A stretch of DNA of 11,965 nt from an uncultured Oscillospiraceae bacterium (GTDB taxonomy: Bacteria > Bacillota > Clostridia > Oscillospirales > Oscillospiraceae), in NCBI GenBank assembly GCA_934655935.1, contig CAKUHJ010000049.1, positions 1 through 11,965 on the forward strand, in the 5' to 3' direction. The position numbers were made by a program, and so were the translations under genes. The notes under the pieces were generated by a model, which had not been told where the DNA came from, did not search any database, and was given only the letters and a program-made list of their open reading frames with translations. Below are positions 1 through 6,480 of the stretch, one piece after another. Within the stretch, counting starts at the first letter, position 1, and the number at the start of each line of letters is the position of its first letter.

Positions 1-299
1 CGGTGCACCGCCGTCATCACGGCGCAGCTGTTGCCGTCAAAGCCCATCTCGGGCCGGTCATAGCCGGCCCGGCAGATTGCCTCGCGCGCCACCGCGGCGA
101 TATCCACGTCGGCGTTGGAGGTAATCTCACCCATGACGAGCATCATTCCCGTCGTCGCCGCGCACTCGCAGGCCACGCGGGACATGGGGTCCTGCGCAAG
201 CAGCGCGTCCAGCACGGAATCGGATACCAGATCGCACAGCTTGTCCGGATGGCCCTGCGTCACAGATTCTGAAGTAAAAATTCTTTTGTTGTTTGTCAT
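1..299 (-). CDS. metK: S-adenosylmethionine synthetase, N-terminal part (cut by window edge)
   Basis: Makes S-adenosylmethionine from methionine and ATP in the cytoplasm. Only the first 99 codons are inside the window; the gene runs off the left edge. Seen: the start reads MTNNKRIFTSESVTQGHPDK, and the ESVTxGHPDK segment is the hallmark N-terminal motif of the family, with the ATP/methionine-binding His of GHPDK. Further along lie MGEITS and GFDGNSCAV, both typical of MetK. ATG at 299-297 is preceded by GGAAAGGA at a normal distance. The gene sits behind a SAM-I riboswitch and terminator, so its product represses its own transcription, which supports the call. No frameshift is visible in the part present. 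Confidence 0.96.
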   Translation of the reverse strand, partial: MTNNKRIFTSESVTQGHPDKLCDLVSDSVLDALLAQDPMSRVACECAATTGMMLVMGEITSNADVDIAAVAREAICRAGYDRPEMGFDGNSCAVMTAVH

Positions 300-320
300 A
301 GTGTTTCCTTTCCGGGATAG

Positions 321-351
321 AAAAAAGCGTTCTGTCATCGACAGAACGCTT
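321..351 (-). terminator. Intrinsic terminator of the metK SAM riboswitch
   Basis: On the minus strand AAGCGTTCTGTC pairs with GACAGAACGCTT (12 bp, 3-nt loop) and is followed by a run of T. It lies between the aptamer and the metK ribosome binding site, so it is the expression platform. High SAM should favour the P1 helix and let this terminator form. I did not find a convincing antiterminator pairing by eye. Confidence 0.93.
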
Positions 352-362
352 GGAATTTCTTC

Positions 363-455
363 CCTCATCTTTCGATCACATCGCCGGATTTGGCACCTTG
401 CTTGCGCAGGTTGCCGGGCTTCATCGGGCCGTTCCCTCCACCTCTCTTGATAAGG
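363..455 (-). promoter_or_regulatory. SAM-I (S-box) riboswitch aptamer of metK
   Basis: The minus strand has the S-box core in order: CTTATCAAGAGAGGTGGAGG, then the kink-turn segment GATGAAGCCCGGCAACC, then AAGGTGCCAAATCC, and finally GATGAGG. P1 closes as CCTTATC (455-449) with GATGAGG (369-363), 7 pairs including one G-U. It binds S-adenosylmethionine and switches metK off when SAM is plentiful. Aptamer, terminator, Shine-Dalgarno site and metK follow in the canonical order. Confidence 0.96.
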
Positions 456-475
456 CTATTCAATTAAGCATATGC

Positions 476-505
476 ATTATATACCGCCTGCACCGCATTT
501 GTCAA
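476..505 (-). promoter_or_regulatory. Promoter of the metK riboswitch transcript
   Basis: Minus strand: TTGACA at 505-500 and TATAAT at 481-476, both perfect consensus, with an 18-bp spacer. Predicted start is near 469, some 14 nt before the riboswitch P1 helix. Expression would be strong and controlled mainly by the riboswitch. Confidence 0.88.
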
Positions 506-582
506 GGAAAATGTTTAGCCATTCAAAAAAATGGAAAAGCTTCCCTCAGGCGGAAAAAGCGGCGCTGTTCACATTTTGTCTG

Positions 583-611
583 TAGACTTTTCCGGGCACA
601 TCGGGTATGAT
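583..611 (+). promoter_or_regulatory. Likely promoter of the rhomboid-like gene
   Basis: TAGACT at 583-588 (4 of 6 consensus) and TATGAT at 606-611 (5 of 6), 17-bp spacer. Transcription would start near 618, leaving a leader of about 105 nt filled mostly by the hairpin at 629-701. It points away from the metK promoter, so this intergenic region drives both genes. Confidence 0.55.
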
Positions 612-628
612 AGCGTCAGTTAAGGCGG

Positions 629-701
629 ATTCTTCCAACCGGTGATGCAGCCCGCAGCACGGAAAGGCCCGCTGTCCGGGCGCGCCGGCAGTTGGAAGAA
701 T
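629..701 (+). other. Long hairpin in the 5' leader of the rhomboid-like gene
   Basis: ATTCTTCCAAC at 629-639 pairs perfectly with GTTGGAAGAAT at 691-701 (11 bp). Inside, CGG 640-642 pairs with CCG 685-687, GCCCG 650-654 with CGGGC 677-681, and CAGC 655-658 with GCTG 671-674, giving one long irregular stem with a 12-nt apical loop. It ends 7 nt before the AGGAGG ribosome binding site and has no U tract, so it is not a plain terminator. It could be an RNA-stability element or an unrecognised cis-regulatory RNA; I match it to no known riboswitch class. Confidence 0.6.
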
Positions 702-724
702 GCACAAGAGGAGGATGCCACGTC

Positions 725-1609
725 ATGAAAGAGCTTCGTAAGCGCTTTGAGCGCTTTTGCCTGAAAAACCGAACAAAGGGCCTGCCGAATCTGATGCTGT
801 ATCTTGCAGCCGGCAATCTGATCGTCTATCTTCTGACCGCGATCGACCCCAGCTACGTCATTTACAGCGCCCTGCGCTTCCATCGCGACGCCATTCTCCA
901 CGGCCAGCTCTGGCGGCTTTTTACCTACATTCTGACCTACGCGGTGGATGTGTCCGCGTCCAGCAGCTTCTCCGGCCCGCTGCTCGCGGCCGTCAGCCTG
1001 TTCTGCTTCTATCAGTTCGGAAAAATTCTGGAAAGCCACTGGGGCAGCTTCCGTTTTAACCTTTACTATCTGACGGGTATGCTCCTGACCGATCTGGCCG
1101 CGCTGATTCTTGGCTTCAGCGTGGACTCCTCCGCGCTCAACTTCAGCCTTTTCCTCGCCGTAGCGACCATCGCGCCGGATGCGCGGGTGCTGCTGCTTTT
1201 CGTCATTCCCATCAAATTCAAATACATGGCCTGGGTTTATCTGGCCGAAACGGTTTTCAGCATCGTGCGCGCGCTACTGGCCTACCGCTTCTTGTCCTTT
1301 GCCTGGCTGATTCCCCTGGTTCCGCTGGCAAACTATTTCCTGTTCTTCGGCAGCGAAATCCGCAATCTCTTCCCTGCCTCGTGGCAGAGACGCCGTCCGG
1401 GCGGCTTCGGCGCGCGTCCGCAGCCCAACCGCAGCTGGGCCGGCGCCTATCAGTCAAAATCCGGCGAAAGGCCCTACCGCCACAAGTGCGCCGTCTGCGG
1501 CCGGACCGATACGGAGTATCCGAATCTGGAGTTCCGCTACTGCTCCAAGTGCAAGGGCTATTATTGCTACTGCATCGACCATATCAACAATCACGTGCAT
1601 ATCACCTGA
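725..1609 (+). CDS. Rhomboid-fold membrane protein, probable pseudoprotease, with C-terminal Cys/His cluster
   Basis: 294 residues. ATG at 725 follows AGGAGG at 709-714; an earlier in-frame ATG at 692 has no such site and lies inside the leader hairpin. Hydrophobic segments near residues 23-40, 62-75, 84-99, 112-131, 138-163, 168-186 and 190-209 suggest six or seven membrane helices. WRLFTYILTY (63-72) resembles the rhomboid L1/helix 2 W-R signature. The GxSG catalytic motif expected in helix 4 is replaced by LNFSLFLA (138-145), and there is no His in the last helices, so proteolysis is unlikely. After a basic, Pro/Arg-rich linker (221-252) comes a probable zinc site: CAVC 255-258, CSKC 273-276, CYC 281-283 and His 286, 290 and 292. 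Own promoter and terminator. The rhomboid fold is known for this kind of protein; the inactive status is my inference, and the role is unknown. Confidence 0.82.
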   Translation: MKELRKRFERFCLKNRTKGLPNLMLYLAAGNLIVYLLTAIDPSYVIYSALRFHRDAILHGQLWRLFTYILTYAVDVSASSSFSGPLLAAVSLFCFYQFGKILESHWGSFRFNLYYLTGMLLTDLAALILGFSVDSSALNFSLFLAVATIAPDARVLLLFVIPIKFKYMAWVYLAETVFSIVRALLAYRFLSFAWLIPLVPLANYFLFFGSEIRNLFPASWQRRRPGGFGARPQPNRSWAGAYQSKSGERPYRHKCAVCGRTDTEYPNLEFRYCSKCKGYYCYCIDHINNHVHIT

Positions 1610-1651
1610 TTTTCATCCGCAGTCAAAGCAGCATTGGCTTTTTTCCTGTCT

Positions 1652-1679
1652 CAGGCCGGAGTCTCCGGCCTGATTTTTT
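1652..1679 (+). terminator. Intrinsic terminator of the rhomboid-like gene
   Basis: CAGGCCGGAG at 1652-1661 faces CTCCGGCCTG at 1663-1672, giving about 8-9 G/C-rich pairs around a tiny loop, followed by six T at 1674-1679. It lies 42 nt after the stop codon. Confidence 0.9.
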
Positions 1680-1708
1680 GCTATGCGAAAGCATCGCAAA
1701 ATAAAAAA

Positions 1709-1755
1709 TGTGCATCATTTCCTCGCCCCTGCGGGACAACCGGAAATGATGCACA
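1709..1755 (-). terminator. Distal terminator hairpin of the trmB-cwlD-radA-HD operon
   Basis: TGTGCATCATTTCC at 1709-1722 is the exact reverse complement of GGAAATGATGCACA at 1742-1755 (14 bp), with a 19-nt loop that contains a small CCC/GGG helix. On the minus strand it is followed by TTTTTT, so it fits an intrinsic terminator for leftward transcription. It abuts the hairpin at 1756-1817 without a gap. Confidence 0.8.
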
Positions 1756-1817
1756 AAAACTTCATGCACCGACATTTGCGCATTTTCGTGGTGCAGTGAG
1801 CGCATGCATGAAGTTTT
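1756..1817 (-). terminator. Proximal terminator hairpin, overlapping the HD gene stop codon
   Basis: AAAACTTCATGCA at 1756-1768 is the exact reverse complement of TGCATGAAGTTTT at 1805-1817 (13 bp) with a 36-nt loop. Inside, TGCACC 1765-1770 can pair instead with GGTGCA 1790-1795. On the minus strand the 3' arm ends in TTTTT. The outer arm includes two bases of the HD gene's TAA stop, so the structure starts forming as the ribosome terminates. Confidence 0.7.
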
Positions 1818-2391
1818 ATACCGGCATGCCGCCGGCTGCGGCAATCTTTTCCTCCGTGTCGCGGCGGATCTCCTCGCGGAGCTTTCTGAGCGCCGGAGAC
1901 CAGGCAACGGTATCGTCCGCGTAGCTCAGGTTCAGGCTGTACTCCCGCGGAAGCCAGGTGCGAATGTCCGATTCGTTATGCTGAATGACGGCCTCAAGCT
2001 TATCCAGAGACTTATAAAGCTTTGCCTCCGGCGTCTGCAGGGCGTCCATTTCCTCGTACAGCTGCTGCATTTCCGTGCCGAACGGCTCCGGCAGGGACGC
2101 GGTCCACGCGCGCAGCGCGCTCTGCTCCTTCTGCTCGTCGCCCTCCGTTTTCAGAAAGCTCGGAATGTCTCCGGTGAAGCATTCGCCAAGGTCGTGAATC
2201 AGGCACATCCGGATAACCTTGTCCACATCGATCTCCGGAAAGGAATCCTTCAGCCAATAGGCCATGAGTGAAATTCTCCAGCTGTGCTCCGCGACGCTTT
2301 CGTGCCGCCCGCCGGAGGTATAGCAGTGGCGCGTCTCGTCCTTCAGCCGCTCCGCCACATGAAGTGCGTCCAGCAGCGCTCTTGCTTCCAT
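1816..2391 (-). CDS. HD-domain phosphohydrolase, YfbR/HDDC2-like (predicted 5'-deoxynucleotidase)
   Basis: 191 residues, cytoplasmic. HD-superfamily metal ligands are visible: His36 in VAEHSW, His66-Asp67 in LIHDLGE, and Asp130 in SLDKLEA. GE at 69-70 and TGDIPS (73-78) match the pattern of YfbR and HDDC2 proteins, which remove phosphate from deoxynucleoside 5'-monophosphates; the exact substrate here is inferred. ATG at 2391 is preceded by AAGGGGG, which lies across the end of radA; the start is only 13 nt past the radA stop. An in-frame start further upstream at 2421 would overlap radA and has no comparable site. Last gene of the trmB-cwlD-radA-HD operon, followed by two tandem hairpins. 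Metabolic link to the DNA-repair gene radA is plausible through nucleotide pools but unproven. Confidence 0.85.
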   Translation of the reverse strand: MEARALLDALHVAERLKDETRHCYTSGGRHESVAEHSWRISLMAYWLKDSFPEIDVDKVIRMCLIHDLGECFTGDIPSFLKTEGDEQKEQSALRAWTASLPEPFGTEMQQLYEEMDALQTPEAKLYKSLDKLEAVIQHNESDIRTWLPREYSLNLSYADDTVAWSPALRKLREEIRRDTEEKIAAAGGMPV

Positions 2392-2404
2392 AAAAAATCC
2401 CCCT

Positions 2405-3766
2405 TCAGATTGGAACCGCAAACTCGATTGCCTCGCGGATATTGCGCACCCGGACGATCTCCATGCCCTCCGGCGGCTGGACGCCGTCCGTTCCGTGGCG
2501 CGGAATGAGGCAGCGGGTAAAGCCGATGCGCGCCGCCTCGGAAAGGCGCTGCTGCAGGCACAGGACCGAGCGGATTTCCCCCGTCAGGCCAACCTCGCCG
2601 ACGGCGGCTGTGGAGGCGTCAATGGGCTTGTCCCGGTAGCTGGACGCCACCGCAAGAACCAGGGCCAGGTCCGCCGCAGGCTCGCTCAGCTGCAGGCCGC
2701 CGATGACGTTCACATACCCGTCGCACATGCCGATGTTCAGCCCCCCGCGCTTTTCCAGCACCGCGAAGAGCAGATTCGCACGGTTATAATCAAAGCCGTC
2801 CGTCGTGCGGCGCGGCACATTGAAGCTCGTGCGCGCCACAAGCGCCTGCACCTCCGCCAGAACCGGGCGCGAGCCCTCCATCACGCACGCAACGCACGTT
2901 CCCGGCGCGTTTCTGGGCCGGCCGGACAGGAGCATTTCCGAAGGATTCGGCACCTCCACAAGCCCGCGCTCGTCCATTTCAAAGACGCCGATTTCGTTGG
3001 TGGAGCCAAAGCGGTTCTTCTCCGCGCGGAGAATGCGGTAATTGCTGGTCTGCTCGCCCTCAAAGTAGAGCACGCAGTCCACCATATGCTCCAGCACCTT
3101 CGGCCCCGCGATGGCCCCCTCCTTATTCACATGGCCGACGACAAAAACCGTCGCGCCGCTGTTTTTCGCCAGCTGCATCAGAAGCATCGTGCAGGCCTTG
3201 ACCTGCGTGACGCTTCCGGGCGCAGACGCCGTGTTCGGGTCGTAAAGCGTCTGGATGGAATCCGCAATCACAACGTCCGGGGCAAGGGCCTCCGCCGCCT
3301 CCAGAATGGCGCTCATGTCGGTTTCTGAGAGGAGAAACAGGCTGTCGCTTCCCACGTGCAGACGCTCCGCGCGAAGCTTGATCTGGCGCTCAGATTCCTC
3401 TCCGGAGACATAGAGCACCTTAAGCCGCTCATTGAGGTACGCGCAGATCTGCAGCAGCAGCGTCGATTTGCCGACGCCGGGCGCGCCGCTGACCAGCACC
3501 AGCGAGCCCTGCACGCCGCCGCCGCCCAGCACCCGGTCCAGCTCTCCAAGGCCCGTGGAAAAGCGAAGCTCCGAGCCGGGCTCCACCTCGGAAAGCTTTT
3601 TGGGCGCGGCTCTTCCGGCCCGTGCGGGCTTCACAGCCGCCGTCGCCGTCTTCTTGTCCTGGAATTCCACCATGGAGTTCCAGGCGCCGCAGGCCGGGCA
3701 CTGGCCCTGCCAGCGCGGCGTTTCATTCCCGCACTGATTGCAGATAAATACCGTTTTTGCCTTCAT
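2405..3766 (-). CDS. radA: DNA repair protein RadA (Sms)
   Basis: 453 residues, the usual length. RadA is a hexameric DnaB-like ATPase that extends D-loops and processes branched intermediates in homologous recombination. Domains in order: N-terminal zinc finger with Cys9, Cys12, Cys23, Cys26; RecA-like ATPase core with Walker A GAPGVGKST at 94-102 and Walker B-like VVIADS at 165-170; the RadA-specific KNRFG motif at 250-254; and a C-terminal Lon-protease-like domain from about 285 (no proteolysis expected). ATG at 3766 overlaps the cwlD TGA as ATGA and is preceded by GAGGGAG, so translation is probably coupled. An in-frame extension up to 3886 lies wholly inside cwlD and lacks family similarity. 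The HD gene follows 13 nt later. Confidence 0.97.
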   Translation of the reverse strand: MKAKTVFICNQCGNETPRWQGQCPACGAWNSMVEFQDKKTATAAVKPARAGRAAPKKLSEVEPGSELRFSTGLGELDRVLGGGGVQGSLVLVSGAPGVGKSTLLLQICAYLNERLKVLYVSGEESERQIKLRAERLHVGSDSLFLLSETDMSAILEAAEALAPDVVIADSIQTLYDPNTASAPGSVTQVKACTMLLMQLAKNSGATVFVVGHVNKEGAIAGPKVLEHMVDCVLYFEGEQTSNYRILRAEKNRFGSTNEIGVFEMDERGLVEVPNPSEMLLSGRPRNAPGTCVACVMEGSRPVLAEVQALVARTSFNVPRRTTDGFDYNRANLLFAVLEKRGGLNIGMCDGYVNVIGGLQLSEPAADLALVLAVASSYRDKPIDASTAAVGEVGLTGEIRSVLCLQQRLSEAARIGFTRCLIPRHGTDGVQPPEGMEIVRVRNIREAIEFAVPI

Positions 3767-4476
3767 GCAAGCTCTCCCTCTGTGAGAAATCCGGTAATCG
3801 CGCCGGCCAGCGCCGCCGCGAGCCGTTTCTGATACTGCGCGTCCAGAAGCCGCTGCTCCTCCGCATAGTTGGATAAAAAGCCGCATTCAACCAGAATTCC
3901 GGTACAGTGGATTTTTTCCATCAGATACACGGACGCAGCCCTTTTGCACGCACGCCGGTTGTCCGGGTCCAGCGCGTCGCGCAGCGCCTGCTGCGCGCGT
4001 TCGGCAAGACCGGCGCTGCCGGGCGTGGCGGCATAGAAAACCTGCGCGCCGTCATACCTGCCTTCGGAAAAGAAATTCTGATGAATGCTGACAAGCAGCG
4101 CCTGCGGCGTTTCGTTGACCAGCCGGACCCTGTTTTTGAGGTCTGAAACCTTTTTCTCCGAAATCGACGCGCAGGGGCCCGTATAAACGGCGGTATCGGT
4201 CTGCCGGACCATGCGTGTCCGGCATCCGGCCAGACTCAGAAGGTCCCGCAGCCGGAGCGAAATGTCCAGATTCAGCTCCGCCTCGCGCGTACCGCTGACG
4301 CCGGTCGCGCCGCCGTCCTCCCCGCCGTGCCCGGGGTCGATCACAACCACGCGCGCGCCGCCCTGCACTTCGCCCATGACGCTTTCCGCGTGCGGCCAGA
4401 AAAGCCCATAGGCCAGCAGAAACAGCGTCGCCGCCCCTATTGTTCCAAAAAGGAGCCTTTTTGCCCAGCGCTGCAT
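3763..4476 (-). CDS. cwlD: N-acetylmuramoyl-L-alanine amidase CwlD
   Basis: 237 residues, matching CwlD. A short basic N terminus (MQRWAKRLL) and one hydrophobic stretch at about 8-27 act as signal or anchor, placing the enzyme outside the membrane. The amidase_3 domain starts at VVVIDPGHGG (43-52). Zinc ligands are His50, Glu65 (in TREAELNL) and His132 (SIHQN); the catalytic Glu is 197 in VECGFLSN. CwlD cleaves peptide side chains from muramic acid as the first step of muramic-delta-lactam formation in spore cortex, so its presence suggests a spore-former or recent descendant. Start ATG at 4476 follows AGGGGGG with 7-nt spacing. It lies 45 nt after trmB and overlaps radA by 4 nt. Other amidase_3 enzymes are possible, but the short size and missing cell-wall binding repeats favour CwlD. 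Confidence 0.9.
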   Translation of the reverse strand: MQRWAKRLLFGTIGAATLFLLAYGLFWPHAESVMGEVQGGARVVVIDPGHGGEDGGATGVSGTREAELNLDISLRLRDLLSLAGCRTRMVRQTDTAVYTGPCASISEKKVSDLKNRVRLVNETPQALLVSIHQNFFSEGRYDGAQVFYAATPGSAGLAERAQQALRDALDPDNRRACKRAASVYLMEKIHCTGILVECGFLSNYAEEQRLLDAQYQKRLAAALAGAITGFLTEGELA

Positions 4477-4521
4477 TCCATCACCCCCCTAGAGGCTATG
4501 CTCCGGGGAGAAAAAATAGTC

Positions 4522-5214
4522 TCAGCCGTTTTCGTCCTCCGGCTGCGGCTTTTTCTCGTCGGCAGGACGCGGCGTCTTCGTCACGACAACGGCCTCGCAG
4601 CGGTTGATGGGCGTGCCCAGCTGGGAGAACTTTTCCTCATAGCCGGTCATAATGCCGACCGGACCGTTCCGGTGCAGGTCCCGCGTCACATTGCGAAGCT
4701 CCAGATAGCAGCTCTCAAGCTCCGGAAGCGACCACTCAAAGAGGCCTGAATTGTCCGTTTTAAAATGGATCTGGCCGCCCAGCTTCAGAATTTTCTTGTA
4801 TTTCTCCACAAAATCGTGGTGTGTCAGGCGGCGCTTGGCGTTTTTCTTCCGCGGCCAGGGATCGCAGAAATTGATGTAAAGAAGGTCCAGCTCGTCCGGC
4901 GCAAAGAACTCGTCGATGTTCGCCGCGTCCAGCGAGACAAAAAACACGTTCTTCAGCCCCTTGCGCACCGCGCTCTCCATTCCGAGCACCAGTGCGTCCG
5001 GCACACGCTCGATGGCGATGAGCAACACGTCCGGCTCCTGCTCTGCGGTTTCCACGGTGAACTTCCCCTTCCCGCAGCCAACCTCGGCCCGCAGCTCCCG
5101 GCAGCCCGGCATCAGACTCCGCCAGCTGCCGCGCAGCGCGCGCGGGTCATGAATCCATACGGACTCGCAGGCCGCCATCCGCGGCTCGAGATTGTTTCTT
5201 TTTCGCATTCTCAT
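4522..5214 (-). CDS. trmB: tRNA (guanine-N7-)-methyltransferase TrmB
   Basis: 230 residues. It places N7-methylguanosine at position 46 in the tRNA variable loop, using SAM. Seen: SAM-binding EVGCGKGKF at 44-52, acidic Glu69 (AIER), the FCDPWPRKKNAKRRL signature at 116-130 (usually DPWPKxxHxKRR), FKTDN at 151-155 and TGYEEKF at 190-196. Start: ATG at 5214 (MRMRKRNN) has GAGGG 8 nt upstream and follows the promoter at 5249-5277; a second ATG at 5208 is possible, and longer frames would start upstream of the predicted transcript. The last 15 residues are a Lys/Pro/Glu-rich tail beyond the usual fold. First gene of the leftward operon. Confidence 0.95.
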   Translation of the reverse strand: MRMRKRNNLEPRMAACESVWIHDPRALRGSWRSLMPGCRELRAEVGCGKGKFTVETAEQEPDVLLIAIERVPDALVLGMESAVRKGLKNVFFVSLDAANIDEFFAPDELDLLYINFCDPWPRKKNAKRRLTHHDFVEKYKKILKLGGQIHFKTDNSGLFEWSLPELESCYLELRNVTRDLHRNGPVGIMTGYEEKFSQLGTPINRCEAVVVTKTPRPADEKKPQPEDENG

Positions 5215-5248
5215 AAGTTGCGCCCTCACGTTTGATGATTTCTCCCTG

Positions 5249-5277
5249 ATTGTATCACACTTCGTGCTGCGCCGCAA
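5249..5277 (-). promoter_or_regulatory. Promoter of the trmB-cwlD-radA-HD operon
   Basis: Minus strand: TTGCGG at 5277-5272, 17-bp spacer, TACAAT at 5254-5249 with an extended -10 TG one base before it (TGATACAAT). Predicted start near 5242, leaving a leader of about 28 nt. Its -35 box stops 1 bp from the thiN -35 box. Confidence 0.7.
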
Positions 5278-5278
5278 C

Positions 5279-5307
5279 TTGACTTTCCGCAAAAGCCTGA
5301 TTATGAT
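5279..5307 (+). promoter_or_regulatory. Promoter of thiN
   Basis: TTGACT at 5279-5284 (5 of 6) and TATGAT at 5302-5307 (5 of 6), 17-bp spacer. Start near 5314 gives a leader of about 25 nt, so there is no room for a TPP riboswitch. Confidence 0.8.
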
Positions 5308-5338
5308 TAGGGAAACTCAGCTTTCTGGAGGTCGTTGC

Positions 5339-5962
5339 ATGAAGGGCTTATGCGCCGTCGTCTCGGGCGGAAAATTCTCACCGCTGGATCGAATCGGGCA
5401 GGCGTCGTTCGTCGTCGCCTGCGACCTTGGCCTGGCCTATGCCGCGCGGTGCGGCGTGCGGCCGGATCTGCTCGTCGGCGATTTTGATTCCTACCGGGGT
5501 GAAATCCCGCAGGATATCCCAAGACTTTCCCTGCCGGTTGAAAAGGACGACACGGACACCATGGCCGCCGTCCGCTGGGCTGTCGCGCAGGGCTTCACCG
5601 AGCTTGCGCTTTACTGCGCGCTGGGCGGACGTCTGGACCACCTGCTCGGAAATCTGCAGTGCGCCGCCTTTGCCGCGGAGCACGGCCTGCGCGTACACAT
5701 TTATGACGAACAGGCCAAGCTTCTTGTGCTCTCCGGCGGAGAAGCCGTGCTTCCGCGGCGCGAAGGGTGGTCGCTTTCGCTGCTGTCGCTGTCCGACCGG
5801 TGCGAGGGCGTCAGCATCCGCGGCACAAAGTATCAGCTGGAGAACACTGTCATCACGAACCGTTTCCCTATCGGCGTCAGCAACGAGTGGGAGCAGGACG
5901 CGCACATCCGCGTGGAAAGCGGTGTCCTGCTCATCTGCCAGTGCCGCAAGCCGGCCGGCTAA
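5339..5962 (+). CDS. thiN: Thiamine pyrophosphokinase (thiamine diphosphokinase)
   Basis: 207 residues, the usual size. Transfers pyrophosphate from ATP to thiamine, making the cofactor TPP, in the cytoplasm. Seen: VACDLGLAYA (26-35), LLVGDFDS at 44-51 (the DFDS motif), KDDTDTMAA at 69-77 (metal/ATP site), GGRLDHLLGN at 96-105, and the C-terminal thiamine-binding part TKYQLENTVI (163-172) with IGVSNEW (178-184). ATG at 5339 has GGAGG about 8 nt upstream and lies 32 nt past a good promoter; an in-frame start at 5192 would precede the promoter and is rejected. Single-gene transcript, divergent from trmB and convergent with the flavodoxin operon. No TPP riboswitch is visible. Confidence 0.95.
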   Translation: MKGLCAVVSGGKFSPLDRIGQASFVVACDLGLAYAARCGVRPDLLVGDFDSYRGEIPQDIPRLSLPVEKDDTDTMAAVRWAVAQGFTELALYCALGGRLDHLLGNLQCAAFAAEHGLRVHIYDEQAKLLVLSGGEAVLPRREGWSLSLLSLSDRCEGVSIRGTKYQLENTVITNRFPIGVSNEWEQDAHIRVESGVLLICQCRKPAG

Positions 5963-5967
5963 GCCAA

Positions 5968-6001
5968 ACGGGACATGCCGCCAGAGCGCAGCATGTCCCG
6001 T
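5968..6001. terminator. Hairpin between convergent thiN and flavodoxin genes
   Basis: ACGGGACATGC at 5968-5978 pairs exactly with GCATGTCCCGT at 5991-6001 (11 bp, 12-nt loop), 6 nt after the thiN stop. On the plus strand it is followed by AAAAA rather than T. On the minus strand it is followed by TTTGGCTT, a weak U tract, so it may serve the flavodoxin operon better than thiN. Confidence 0.6.
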
Positions 6002-6027
6002 AAAAATTATCTCCCAAGCGCGGGCGC

Positions 6028-6453
6028 TTACTGCGCCAGCGTCTGGCCGAGAGCCCGGCAGGCATTGAGCGTATCGTCCTCCGGCGCCTCGCAGCAGATG
6101 ACGCTTTCCGCCGCCAGCTGAAGGCCTGCCTCCCGGCACTCGGCCTCCCAGGCGCGCATCCAGTCGCCGTCGCCCCAGCCGTAGGAGCCGAAGAGCGCCG
6201 CGGGCTTGCCGGAAAGGCGGTCCTTGACGGCGGTGAACATGGGTTCAAATTCCGTCTCCTCCAGAACCTCGTCGCCCATTGCAGGGCAGCCGAAGGCCAC
6301 CGCGTCCATCGCGGAAAGCTCTGCGGGATTCACCTGCTCCGGCGTCAGAAGCACGGCCTCCGCGCCCGCCTGCTTCATACCCTCAAGCACGGCGTTTGCC
6401 ATCTGCTCGGTGTTGCCAGTGCCGCTCCAATAAACAACTGCTGTCTTTTTCAT
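6028..6453 (-). CDS. Short-chain flavodoxin (clostridial type)
   Basis: 141 residues, cytoplasmic FMN electron carrier that can replace ferredoxin when iron is short. FMN phosphate loop SGTGNTE at 10-16. The isoalloxazine loop GCPAMGDEVLEETEFEP (55-71) closely resembles the AMGDEVLEESEFEP loop I recall from the classical Clostridium beijerinckii flavodoxin, including Met-Gly-Asp-Glu. SYGWGDGDWM at 90-99 supplies the stacking Trp93. Length also fits that family (about 138). ATG at 6453 follows AAGGAG at 8 nt spacing. It is cotranscribed with the DUF3793 gene 27 nt upstream, behind an operator shared with feoA1, so induction under low iron is likely (inference). Confidence 0.94.
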   Translation of the reverse strand: MKKTAVVYWSGTGNTEQMANAVLEGMKQAGAEAVLLTPEQVNPAELSAMDAVAFGCPAMGDEVLEETEFEPMFTAVKDRLSGKPAALFGSYGWGDGDWMRAWEAECREAGLQLAAESVICCEAPEDDTLNACRALGQTLAQ

Positions 6454-6480
6454 GTGAAAATCTCCTTAATACGATTTATT

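Noticed and set aside
640..690. Loose likeness to the core of a cobalamin riboswitch (GGTG...CCCGC...CGGG)
   Set aside because: The B12 box is absent, the leader of about 105 nt is too short for the class, and the bases are better explained by the hairpin pairing at 629-701.
2495..3328. Long open frame on the plus strand opposite radA
   Set aside because: Antisense to a full-length, motif-complete radA, with no recognisable domain and no Shine-Dalgarno site.
3767..3886. 40-residue N-terminal extension of RadA
   Set aside because: Lies inside cwlD; the RadA zinc finger begins at the ATG at 3766, which has its own ribosome site and an ATGA overlap.
5308..5338. TPP riboswitch upstream of thiN
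   Set aside because: The leader from the predicted start is only about 25 nt and has no THI-box sequence.
5378..6139. Long minus-strand frame opposite thiN
   Set aside because: It lies under an intact thiN and runs into the start of the convergent flavodoxin coding region; no domain visible.
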